Positions 36,090-44,952 of a stretch of 50,794 nucleotides of DNA are shown here, one piece after another. Position numbers and translations under genes: made by a program. The notes beneath the pieces were generated by a model. That model searched no databases and was not told the DNA's origin. It saw only the letters and a program-made list of their open reading frames with translations. The stretch comes from Verrucomicrobiota bacterium (lineage in GTDB: Bacteria; Verrucomicrobiota; Lentisphaeria; JABSQK01; JAJFLO01): assembly GCA_021772615.1 (NCBI GenBank), contig JAJFLQ010000028.1, positions 1-50,794 on the forward strand, written 5' to 3'. How positions within the stretch are numbered: the first letter of the stretch is position 1; each line of letters begins with the position of its first letter.

Positions 36090-39000
36090 CGCCGCCAAAA
36101 CACGGTACAGCGAATTTTTCACGGCGACGAACACGACACTATCGCATCGCAGCTACGTTGCCGGCCCTCGCCGGCATGCTCTTCGGAGCGCCCAACGCCC
36201 ACAGCCAGATCTCGCTGGACGGCACAGTTGGTCCTGCCAGGGCATTATCAGGACCCGACTACAGCATTTCCGAATCGATGGGTACAACGGTCGGGAACAA
36301 TCTGTTTCACAGCTTCGGCGAGTTCAACGTCCATACCGGCGAGTCCGCAACGTTCACCGGACCACCGGCCATTGCCAGGGTGTTGTCCCGCGTGACCGGC
36401 GGCAACGCATCCACCATCGACGGCATGATCCGGTCCACCATCCCCGGCGCTGATTTCTACCTCCTCAATCCTGCAGGCGTCCTCTTCGGCGCCAATGCGT
36501 CGCTCGACGTCGACGGCGCCTTTGCAGTGACGACGGCCGACACGATCAACCTCGACGATGGCGGCAGTTTCAACGCCCTCGCCCCGCAGGAGTCGCTCCT
36601 GTCGTCAGCCGCGCCTGCCACCTTCGGGTTCCTCACGGAGAATCCTGCAGCATTCTTCGCCGATGCCGGCGATATCGCGTCGAAAGACGCTCAATCAATA
36701 ACCGTTGTGGCCGGCGATATCCACATCGCCGGCGGCCGATGGCAAACCGGCGGCGGGCAGGTCAACCTGATAAGTGTGGCATCCGACGGCGCCGTCGAAA
36801 CCAGCGCTGTGAATGGCCCGGAGCCGAATGGCTTCACCCGTCTCGGCAGCATCTCGATCACCGACCGGGCCGCAGTTATCGCCGATGGCGATCGCGGCGG
36901 CAGCATCCGTATTCGATCCCGGGATCTTATCATCGACGATGCCGTGATCCGCTCAACGACACACGGCGCACTCGACGGCGGAGCGATTGATATTGCGCTC
37001 ACCGGCATCCTTACGGTCGCGACCAACGGGATGATATCAACCGCCACCGACGGCACCGGCAACGGCGGCGACATTCTCATATCAATCACACCGCCGGCCC
37101 CCACCGGCATCACTATGCCTCCAACGGTGGCTGCGGTCATCGACGACATCAACGTGACACTCGATATCACCCACACCTTCGACGGCGACCTGGAAACGGT
37201 ACTCGAAAGCCCGGACGGAACCCGCGTGGTTCTCTTCGCAGGCGTCGGAGCCGGTGGCCAGAACTTCACCGACACCACGCTCGACGATAGCGCCGATACA
37301 CGTATCGGAGATAATCCGGCGCCGTTTTCCGGCGTGTTTCGTCCACAGGAACCACTGACTGCGCTTAACGGCGAAAATCCGGCCGGCTCGTGGACCCTTG
37401 AGATCACGGATACCGCGTTTCAAGACACCGGCACGCTCAACACCTGGTCGCTCGACATAAACGGCGTCGAGGTTGAATCCACAGACGTGCCGGCAGCGAT
37501 TCTCGACAATGCCACGGTAACATCCAGCCTCAACGTAGTCGTCACGACGGGCCCGCAGCCCGGATCGTTGCGCATCGCCGACGGCGGCGTTATCTCGACC
37601 ACAACCACCGGCCCCGGTTCCGGCGGTGCGATCCGTATCGCGGCGCCATCAATCATATTGGACGGCGGCGACATCCGCAGCACATCCGAGGGCATGGGCC
37701 GCACCGGGGACGTCACGATCGATGCCCAACATCTCATCGTCGAGAATGCCGGGGAGATCGCCGCCCGGATCGCCGCATTACAACCGGGCTTCACCGGCGG
37801 TGCGATCGACATTGTCGCCGAGGATATCGAAATCCGGTCCGGCGGCGCACTGCGGGTAAATACCACAGGACGCGAGGCCGACGGAAACGCTATTGTTATT
37901 CAGGCAGATAACCTTACCGTCAACAACGCGACCATCGTATCCGAAACCTTTAATGACCTCAACGGCGGCCATATCCAGATCCATCTGACCGCCGCACTGC
38001 TCGCCGCCGAAAACGGGGTCATCGCGACCGAAACAACCGGCAACGGCGACGGCGGCGATATTGTGGTGACAACAGGTTCAGATATAATGCCTGCGCCCGG
38101 CATGTCGGCGATTATCAGCGACGTTGACATCACGTTCGATATTACCCATACCTTCGACAGCGATCTGGTTGCGGAACTGGTGAGCCCAGCCGGTACGAGA
38201 GCGCAGTTGTTCGCCGGTGTAGGCGGCAACGGCCAAAACTTTTCCGGCACAACCCTGGACGACAACGCCGCCACAGCGATTGCCCTCGGTGATCCGCCGT
38301 TCTCCGGTACGTTCCAGCCGGATACGTCTCTCGCGATATTCAACGGCGAGGAGCAAAACGGTGTCTGGACCCTCGAGGTCACTGATTTCGCTGCCGGCGA
38401 TCAGGGGACACTCAACGAATGGTCACTGATCGTAAATGGCGACGAGACGCTGTCCACCGACGTCCCGCAGCAGATAAACGACGGCTTCACGACCGCTTCA
38501 ACACTCACGATCGTGACCTCGTCCGGATCGCGCTCCGGACGAATCGAGGTGGCCCAGGGCCAAATAGGAACCGCTACGTTCGGTACGGGACATGCCGGCG
38601 ACATTCGCATCGAAACAGGGCGACTGCACATCTCCGGCAACAGCGCATCGATAGCGTCAACAAGTGCAATCCCGAACGGCGGCGACGCCGGAGCGATTTC
38701 TTTTACAACCGGCGAGCTATTGCTCACAGAGCATGCCGAGATCGCGTCACTGACGACCGGGACCGGCAACGGCGGCGAGATCCAGATCGACGCAAGTACG
38801 TTAACAGTAACGGACGGCGCCATCACCACGACAACCGATGCCGACGGCGACGGTGGCGACGTCATCGTCGTCGCAGATTCGATCCGACTTGCATTCTCAG
38901 GTGAGGTAAAATCGGTCACGAACGGCGCCGGCCGAGGCGGCGCGATCGAGCTGAATGCCGGGGATATTACGATCTTTGACGGCGCAGTTGTACGGTCGGT

Positions 39001-42000
39001 CGCCAACGCAGGGGGCAGTGGCGGTGCGATAGCGGTAACGGCCGATTCGTTAGTCATCGATAGTTTCGAACCGACACTCGATACCGGGATATTCTCGGAG
39101 ACAAACAGCGAATCCGCCGCGACGTCAGCTATTGCAGACGTCGACATCGCTTTCGACATCACCCACACATTCGTCTCCGATATCGACGCGGTTCTGACCA
39201 GCCCGGACGGGACTGTGATCCCGTTATTTTCGGGCGTTGGAGGGAACGGAGTGGATTTCAACGGAACGATTCTCGATGATGAAGCACCAACGCCACTTGC
39301 GCTTGCAGCTGCACCGTTTACCGGACGATTCACGCCCGAAACCATGCTGTCCGCGGTTGACGGTGAGGATCCCAACGGATCTTGGACGCTTTCATTGACA
39401 GACGTGTTTTTCGGTGACACCGGAACGCTGGATAGTTGGTCGCTTAATATTGACGGCGCAACCTTTGCGTCCCTCGACACGCCGGTAGCGATAACTGACC
39501 TGGCCACGGTATCATCACACATTGCCGTTGCTACGGCGGACGCGGCAACCGGCGGCAATATTACCGTCGCCGCGGACACGGTCTCCATACGCACCGGTAC
39601 GATCGCGGCCGTTTCGCGGGGCGCCGGCACGGGCGGCACGATCAGTGTGACAGCAAATGCCGTGGTGCTCCGGGCATTTGCGAACATCGCAACGACAACG
39701 ACCGGCGGACTGAGCGGCGGACGGGGCGGCGACAGCACGATCACAACCCCGTCTCTCACCCTCGAATCGGGCGCCCGAATCGCGACGGTCACGTCAGGCG
39801 ACGGAACCGGCGGTGATATCCGGGTTTCAGCCGAAACCGTTACTGTCGACGGTCGCCTGGCGGATCAGCCCACCGGTGTTTCGTCGGTCGCCGGGCACAG
39901 CGGCAAGGGCGGCAACATCACCATCGCTGCCGACGCCATAGTACTGGCGGAAGGCGCGATTTCCGCAGAAGCATCCGGTGCAGCAGACGCCGGTGGTATC
40001 CACATCGACGCCACCACCAGTGCAGCCGTTACAGACTTCAGCGAAATCACTATTTCATCGGTCGTCTCCGGCGGCGGCGATATCGTGCTGGCTGCCGGCG
40101 ACACGATCGATCTGCAAAAAAGCGCAGTGACGACATCTGTCGCCGGCGACGGCGGGAACATCAGCCTCACTGCCGGCCGCACCGTCATCAGCTTCGTGTC
40201 GTCGATAACGACCCGAACCGGCGGTAACGGCGGCGTCATCACGATCGACCCACCGTTGCCGGCAGGCGGCATCATCGTCGATAACAGCTTCGGCACGGAA
40301 TTGATTCTTTCAGGCCCGGATTATGTCGTTACCGAAGACCTCGGGCGGCTCGCAGGCGGCAACCTGTTTCACAGCTTTCTCGAATTTGATCTTGTCTCCG
40401 GCGAATCCATCACGTTTACCGCGGGTATCAATGTCGACACCATTCTCGCCCGGATTACCGGCGGCAACGTGTCGTTCATCAACGGCATCATCACAACCAC
40501 GACACCCGGCGTTGATCTGTACCTTATCAACCCCGCCGGAATCATCTTTGGTCAATCAGCCGTTTTCGATGGCGCAGCGTCGCTGGCTATCACAACGGCC
40601 GACCATGTGCTGCTTGATGACGGCGGTCGCTTTGATGCTACCGATCCGGCCGGCAGCCTGCTCACCGCGGGCAGGGTAGAGACCTACGGTTTTGCAGCTT
40701 CGGCGCCGTCCACAATCAGCCTGATCGGCGCCGAGATCACGCTTGCTGCGGACGCCGACCTTACCGTTGCCGGCGGCGCAATCGATTTTGAGCGTGCTGC
40801 ACTGGCGGCATCCGGCGCCGTCACCGTCGTAAGTGTACATTCGCCGGGAGAGGTGACCATCACCAACGACGGCACGACGACTGTGGCCGCACCGCAGATC
40901 ACGGACTTTGGCGACATCCGGTTGACCAATCAATCCACGGTGATCGTCGACGGCTCGGCAGGCGGACGCGTGCTGATCTACGGTCGCGACCTGGTCATGG
41001 CAGAGAGTGCCATTCGAGCCGAGCATGTCCGCAACGGCGCCGACAGCGATCTGCGTCTCACCTTGACCGGCCTCCTGGACCTGCACCATCAGAGCGCTGT
41101 GGCGACCGCCACATTCGGCATCGGAACCGGCGGTGATATTCACATCAATGCTGCGGATATTGTCGTCACCGGCGGCGCGGCGATCGTGTCCTTCACCGAA
41201 GGTGCCGGCGATGCCGGCGCCATATTCATTGACGCCGCATCACTTCTGATCGATGGCGAGTCCCTGGGCATCGACACCGGTGTGGTCAGCTTCACCACTA
41301 TCGTGGATGACGGCGGCGGCGCAGGCCCCATAGCCATTGTCGCCAACCAGGTGACCCTGCTCGATGACGGCAAGATCACGGGCACGACCTTCGGGGCCGG
41401 CGCCGGCGCGGATATTGCCGTCACGGCCGAATCAATCACGATCAACGGCACCTTCAATACCGGAATATTCGCAGATACTGTAGCGGCGGAAAGTGGCGGC
41501 GGCGGCGGTGCAATCGCCATCACCGCAACAAACCTCGATCTGCTCAACGGCGGGACGGTGAGAACCACGTCCTTCGGCTCGGGCGACAGCGGCAATATTT
41601 CAGTCACTGCAGACAATATCTTTATGTCGACCACCGACTTCGGCCTCGGCGCCGGGATCTTCTCGCAGCTGCTCAACGACATTCCGGAGAGCAGCGGCGG
41701 TACGATTACCATCGACGCCGACACCCTGACCATGGAGGAAGGCGCCAGAATATCGGTGTTCAACAGCGGTTCCGGAACCACAGGATCACTGGATATCGAC
41801 GTCGCGACGCTGACGATGGATTTCGCGCGGATCGAAGGTACGACGCGAGGGGACGGCAATGGCGGCAGCCTGATGATCATCGCGGACACCATTCAAATGG
41901 AGAACTCGTCGGACATTATTTCGCTTACCGAAGCCGGTGGCGACGGCGGCAATATTTCCATCGTTGCCGCCGGCCCTGTGGATATTCTTTCCGGGTCTGC

Positions 42001-44926
42001 GCTCAATGCATCGACGTCGGGGACCGGTGATGGCGGTGTGATTACCATACACGCCCAAAGCGTGCGGCTCGACAGCCTCGGCCAATTTGTATTCACACAG
42101 ATCATTTCCAATACCGCACTGGAATCCGGCGGCGGTAACGGCGGCAACATCAGCATCATAACGGACTCCCTGCAGATGATCCGCGGCGGCGGCATCAACA
42201 CCGACTCGTTCGGCGCCGGCAATGCCGGCAATATCACCATTTCCGCCGGCAACACGGAGCTCGACGCGGTCGACGCCATGTTGTTTACCGGCATCGTTGC
42301 CCGCTCGGGGAACCTGCCGGTCGGTGGCAACGGCGGTTCGATCACCATCGACGCCGGCAATTTCGATCTCCTCAATGGCGCCTTTGTAAGCGCCGATACA
42401 ATCAGTAACGGCGATGCCGGAAATGTGACGATTACAGCCGACGAAGTCCGGATTACGAATGGTTCATCGGTCGACTCCGATACCCTCTTTCAATTCGACG
42501 GCGGCGACGGCGGCCACGTGACGATCGATACCGACACCCTGGAAATCACGGGAGGTGGTCGCATCAGCGCATCGACGAACGGCGACGGCGCCAGCGGCGT
42601 CATCACCATCCACGCCGATACCATCACCATTGACGACACGGGTTTGATCAGCGCATCGACCGGAATGGACGGCGAAGGCGGCAGTATCGTAATCGACGCA
42701 GGCGCCATACGCATTTCCGGCTCGGACGAAGAACGCCAAATCAGCGAGATGAACCAGTTCGAGCCGGCCGGTGTCCGCTTGCTTGCCCTGGCTCAAGTCC
42801 CGAGAACCGGAATCTTCTCGATTTCGGCGGTGTTCTCCGAGGGTAACAGTGGCAGCATTGCCATCACTGCCGACAGTCTGGAGATGCATAATGGTTCCGG
42901 AATCAACGCCGCGTCACAGGGTTTCGGCAACGGCGGAAATGTCGTCATCAACCAGGCCGCGACCATTTCGCTGGATTCGTTTGCGTCGATCAACGCCTCG
43001 ATATTCGGCTCGGGTAATGGTGGAACCATCACATTACAGGCCGATACCATCGATCTCGCCGGCAACGCACAGATCTCCTCCGACAGCCTCGAGACGATCG
43101 GCGGCAGCGGCGGCGGCGGCGCGATTACAATCGACACCGACGTCCTCACGGTCTCTGGTCGGGCGTTGATTTCCGCGACCACCGACAGCAATGCCGATGG
43201 CGGAGATATCCGCATCGGCGCCGCGGAGCCTGTCCTAACCGTTGATCTTATCTCAGGCGGACGAATTCTCGCCGATACAGACGGAACCGGAAATGGCGGC
43301 GCCATCACGGTGAATGCCGACATCCTCACGATTACAGGCGAAAATGGAGGATTTGCAACCGGCATCTTTTCCAATAGCGCGGACGAGTTGGATGCAGGTA
43401 CCGGCGGCGTAATTACGGTGAACGCTGTCGCAACGAGGTTGACGTCGTTCGCGGACATCGAATCCCGTGCGTTTGGCAGCGGCGACGGCGGCAGCATCAC
43501 GATCCGCGGCGACAGTCTCACCATGCACGACCACAGCGGCCTCGTCACCGACACGGCCGGTACAGGCGACGGCGGTTCGATCTCCCTGTTTGTACGGGAT
43601 ATCGAGATCGTATCCTCCTCCGGCACCTCGTCCAACACAACCCTCCAGGGCGCGGCCGGCGGACGCGGCGGCACGGTATTTATCGAATCGGATCGCCTCG
43701 TGGTCGACGATTTCTCTGCGATATTCGCATTGTCATTCGGCACCGGCAGTGCCGGTCAAATCACGGTGCATACCGGTGACCTTGAGGTAACAGGCGTATC
43801 TGCGATCAATACGAATACGTCCTACGCAGGAGCGGGCGGCACGATATCGATCGTATCCGACACCATCCTCCTGGACGGCGAATCCGCACCCGATTCGCAA
43901 TTGGCCGGTATACTCTCCGATACAGAGGGCAATGCCGGCCCCGGCGGCGCGATCGACATACAGACCGGAACACTCGCGATTGTCGGCGGTGCGCAGGTAA
44001 GCGCATCGACGTTCGGATCGGGCGATGGCGGCGCCGTCACCGTCGCCGCTACAGACCGGGTGGTCGTCGATTCTTCCGACAATGTCAAGCTTTCGGGTAT
44101 ATTCAGCGTGGCCAGGGCATCCGGTTCCGCCGGGGATATTTCCATCACGGCTCCGCTGGTCCGTGTAACGAACGGAAGCACAATAAATACGTCGACGGAT
44201 GGTGCCGGCGACGGCGGCGCCGTACACCTGACAACGGATAACGTGCGGTTAGAGAACAATGCACAGATTGCGTCCAGCAGCATCGCTCCCGGAAACGGCG
44301 GCGGCGGCAGTGTGGCCATTACGGCTACGGGTAGCGTGACAGTGAGCGACAGTCGCATCCGGACGTCGTCGGACCTGTCGGCAGGCGGCAACATCCAGGT
44401 ATCAGCCGGCACAGCGATTCAACTCCACAACAGCAGCGTCACCGCACAGGCGGCGGCCGACGGCGGCGAGATCTCGCTGATTGCGCCGAGAATCATCCGA
44501 CTGGTGGGCAGCCTTGTAACTGCCGAGGCCGGCAACAACGGCGGAAACATTATCATCGACCCGATATATGTGATCCTCGACAACAGCAGGATCATTGCAA
44601 ACGCGGTCAATGGCGCCGGGGGAGATATACAGATCACAACAGATGTATTCCTCGTATCACCGGACAGTGTGGTCTCCGCGTCATCAGAGTTCGGCGTCTC
44701 AGGCAACATTGATATCTTTGCGCCGGACATCGACATTTCCGGCAGCCTGACGATGTTATCAACCACGCTGTCGTCCGGCAACGAGCAATTAAGCGAACGG
44801 TGCTCGGTGGTAATGGACAATGATGTCAGCAGCCTCATCGTCGTCGGGCGCGGCGCCCAACCCGTCGAACCGATGTCGGTAATTCCGGCTTTTCATGCCG
44901 ATGTCCACGACGATTCTGAGGACTGA
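36086..44926 (+). CDS. Giant two-partner-secretion beta-helix adhesin (filamentous-haemagglutinin family) with two TPS domains and three P-like domains
   Basis: This is a 2946-residue protein. It has an N-terminal signal (Arg-rich start, hydrophobic core, cleavage near NAHS, residue about 39) and a TPS/haemagglutination-activity domain (about 40-200) with GNNLFHSFGEFNVHTGESATF and YLLNPAGVLFGANASLDVDG. Gly-rich parallel beta-helix repeats follow, of the kind GNGGxIxIxA..L.I. Three P/Homo-B-like domains are inserted (about residues 347-462, 675-785, 1013-1126) and a second complete TPS domain occurs at about 1393-1545 (GNLFHSFLEFDLVSGESITF, YLINPAGIIFGQSAVFDG) before further helix repeats. The C-terminus (ERCSVV...SSLIVVGRGAQPVEP) is the normal family ending, so the gene is intact. 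It should be secreted through an outer-membrane TpsB pore encoded elsewhere and displayed on the surface. It overlaps the CHAT gene by 4 nt and is 23-26 nt from the WD40 kinase. Confidence 0.93.
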   Translation: MTPPKHGTANFSRRRTRHYRIAATLPALAGMLFGAPNAHSQISLDGTVGPARALSGPDYSISESMGTTVGNNLFHSFGEFNVHTGESATFTGPPAIARVLSRVTGGNASTIDGMIRSTIPGADFYLLNPAGVLFGANASLDVDGAFAVTTADTINLDDGGSFNALAPQESLLSSAAPATFGFLTENPAAFFADAGDIASKDAQSITVVAGDIHIAGGRWQTGGGQVNLISVASDGAVETSAVNGPEPNGFTRLGSISITDRAAVIADGDRGGSIRIRSRDLIIDDAVIRSTTHGALDGGAIDIALTGILTVATNGMISTATDGTGNGGDILISITPPAPTGITMPPTVAAVIDDINVTLDITHTFDGDLETVLESPDGTRVVLFAGVGAGGQNFTDTTLDDSADTRIGDNPAPFSGVFRPQEPLTALNGENPAGSWTLEITDTAFQDTGTLNTWSLDINGVEVESTDVPAAILDNATVTSSLNVVVTTGPQPGSLRIADGGVISTTTTGPGSGGAIRIAAPSIILDGGDIRSTSEGMGRTGDVTIDAQHLIVENAGEIAARIAALQPGFTGGAIDIVAEDIEIRSGGALRVNTTGREADGNAIVIQADNLTVNNATIVSETFNDLNGGHIQIHLTAALLAAENGVIATETTGNGDGGDIVVTTGSDIMPAPGMSAIISDVDITFDITHTFDSDLVAELVSPAGTRAQLFAGVGGNGQNFSGTTLDDNAATAIALGDPPFSGTFQPDTSLAIFNGEEQNGVWTLEVTDFAAGDQGTLNEWSLIVNGDETLSTDVPQQINDGFTTASTLTIVTSSGSRSGRIEVAQGQIGTATFGTGHAGDIRIETGRLHISGNSASIASTSAIPNGGDAGAISFTTGELLLTEHAEIASLTTGTGNGGEIQIDASTLTVTDGAITTTTDADGDGGDVIVVADSIRLAFSGEVKSVTNGAGRGGAIELNAGDITIFDGAVVRSVANAGGSGGAIAVTADSLVIDSFEPTLDTGIFSETNSESAATSAIADVDIAFDITHTFVSDIDAVLTSPDGTVIPLFSGVGGNGVDFNGTILDDEAPTPLALAAAPFTGRFTPETMLSAVDGEDPNGSWTLSLTDVFFGDTGTLDSWSLNIDGATFASLDTPVAITDLATVSSHIAVATADAATGGNITVAADTVSIRTGTIAAVSRGAGTGGTISVTANAVVLRAFANIATTTTGGLSGGRGGDSTITTPSLTLESGARIATVTSGDGTGGDIRVSAETVTVDGRLADQPTGVSSVAGHSGKGGNITIAADAIVLAEGAISAEASGAADAGGIHIDATTSAAVTDFSEITISSVVSGGGDIVLAAGDTIDLQKSAVTTSVAGDGGNISLTAGRTVISFVSSITTRTGGNGGVITIDPPLPAGGIIVDNSFGTELILSGPDYVVTEDLGRLAGGNLFHSFLEFDLVSGESITFTAGINVDTILARITGGNVSFINGIITTTTPGVDLYLINPAGIIFGQSAVFDGAASLAITTADHVLLDDGGRFDATDPAGSLLTAGRVETYGFAASAPSTISLIGAEITLAADADLTVAGGAIDFERAALAASGAVTVVSVHSPGEVTITNDGTTTVAAPQITDFGDIRLTNQSTVIVDGSAGGRVLIYGRDLVMAESAIRAEHVRNGADSDLRLTLTGLLDLHHQSAVATATFGIGTGGDIHINAADIVVTGGAAIVSFTEGAGDAGAIFIDAASLLIDGESLGIDTGVVSFTTIVDDGGGAGPIAIVANQVTLLDDGKITGTTFGAGAGADIAVTAESITINGTFNTGIFADTVAAESGGGGGAIAITATNLDLLNGGTVRTTSFGSGDSGNISVTADNIFMSTTDFGLGAGIFSQLLNDIPESSGGTITIDADTLTMEEGARISVFNSGSGTTGSLDIDVATLTMDFARIEGTTRGDGNGGSLMIIADTIQMENSSDIISLTEAGGDGGNISIVAAGPVDILSGSALNASTSGTGDGGVITIHAQSVRLDSLGQFVFTQIISNTALESGGGNGGNISIITDSLQMIRGGGINTDSFGAGNAGNITISAGNTELDAVDAMLFTGIVARSGNLPVGGNGGSITIDAGNFDLLNGAFVSADTISNGDAGNVTITADEVRITNGSSVDSDTLFQFDGGDGGHVTIDTDTLEITGGGRISASTNGDGASGVITIHADTITIDDTGLISASTGMDGEGGSIVIDAGAIRISGSDEERQISEMNQFEPAGVRLLALAQVPRTGIFSISAVFSEGNSGSIAITADSLEMHNGSGINAASQGFGNGGNVVINQAATISLDSFASINASIFGSGNGGTITLQADTIDLAGNAQISSDSLETIGGSGGGGAITIDTDVLTVSGRALISATTDSNADGGDIRIGAAEPVLTVDLISGGRILADTDGTGNGGAITVNADILTITGENGGFATGIFSNSADELDAGTGGVITVNAVATRLTSFADIESRAFGSGDGGSITIRGDSLTMHDHSGLVTDTAGTGDGGSISLFVRDIEIVSSSGTSSNTTLQGAAGGRGGTVFIESDRLVVDDFSAIFALSFGTGSAGQITVHTGDLEVTGVSAINTNTSYAGAGGTISIVSDTILLDGESAPDSQLAGILSDTEGNAGPGGAIDIQTGTLAIVGGAQVSASTFGSGDGGAVTVAATDRVVVDSSDNVKLSGIFSVARASGSAGDISITAPLVRVTNGSTINTSTDGAGDGGAVHLTTDNVRLENNAQIASSSIAPGNGGGGSVAITATGSVTVSDSRIRTSSDLSAGGNIQVSAGTAIQLHNSSVTAQAAADGGEISLIAPRIIRLVGSLVTAEAGNNGGNIIIDPIYVILDNSRIIANAVNGAGGDIQITTDVFLVSPDSVVSASSEFGVSGNIDIFAPDIDISGSLTMLSTTLSSGNEQLSERCSVVMDNDVSSLIVVGRGAQPVEPMSVIPAFHADVHDDSED
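37120..37470 (+). repeat. P/Homo-B-like domain copy 1 in the adhesin
   Basis: The translated segment runs from INVTLDITHTFDGDL through SWTLEITDTAFQDTGTL to WSLDING. The pattern of DITHT..GDL, SPDGT, GxNF..TTLDD and GSWTLEITD is that of proprotein-convertase P domains, usually found behind subtilisin-like proteases. Confidence 0.8.
38105..38443 (+). repeat. P/Homo-B-like domain copy 2 in the adhesin
   Basis: This has the same pattern as copy 1: DITFDITHTFDSDLVAEL, GQNFSGTTLDDNAATAI, GVWTLEVTDFAAGDQGTL, WSLIVNG. The three copies are clearly homologous in protein sequence. Confidence 0.8.
39123..39463 (+). repeat. P/Homo-B-like domain copy 3 in the adhesin
   Basis: This has the same pattern: DIAFDITHTFVSDIDAVL, GVDFNGTILDDEAPTPL, GSWTLSLTDVFFGDTGTL, WSLNIDG. 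No further copy occurs after the second TPS domain. Confidence 0.8.
40266..40720 (+). other. Second, internal TPS (haemagglutination-activity) domain of the adhesin
   Basis: This region codes for a full second TPS domain about 1350 residues after the first, without a signal peptide before it. The two align through LSGPDY, GNLFHSF.EF, ARxTGGN, YLxNPAGxxFG and LDDGGxF. The second half of the protein therefore looks like a fused second TpsA. Confidence 0.85.
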
Positions 44927-44952
44927 ATGATATGTGGCCCGCATAACCTGTG

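Noticed and set aside
36691..43800. Many long open frames on the minus strand opposite the adhesin (up to about 460 codons)
   Set aside because: They arise from the regular Gly/Asp/Thr-rich codon pattern of the adhesin; their translations are low-complexity Pro/Ser/Val sequences without domains.
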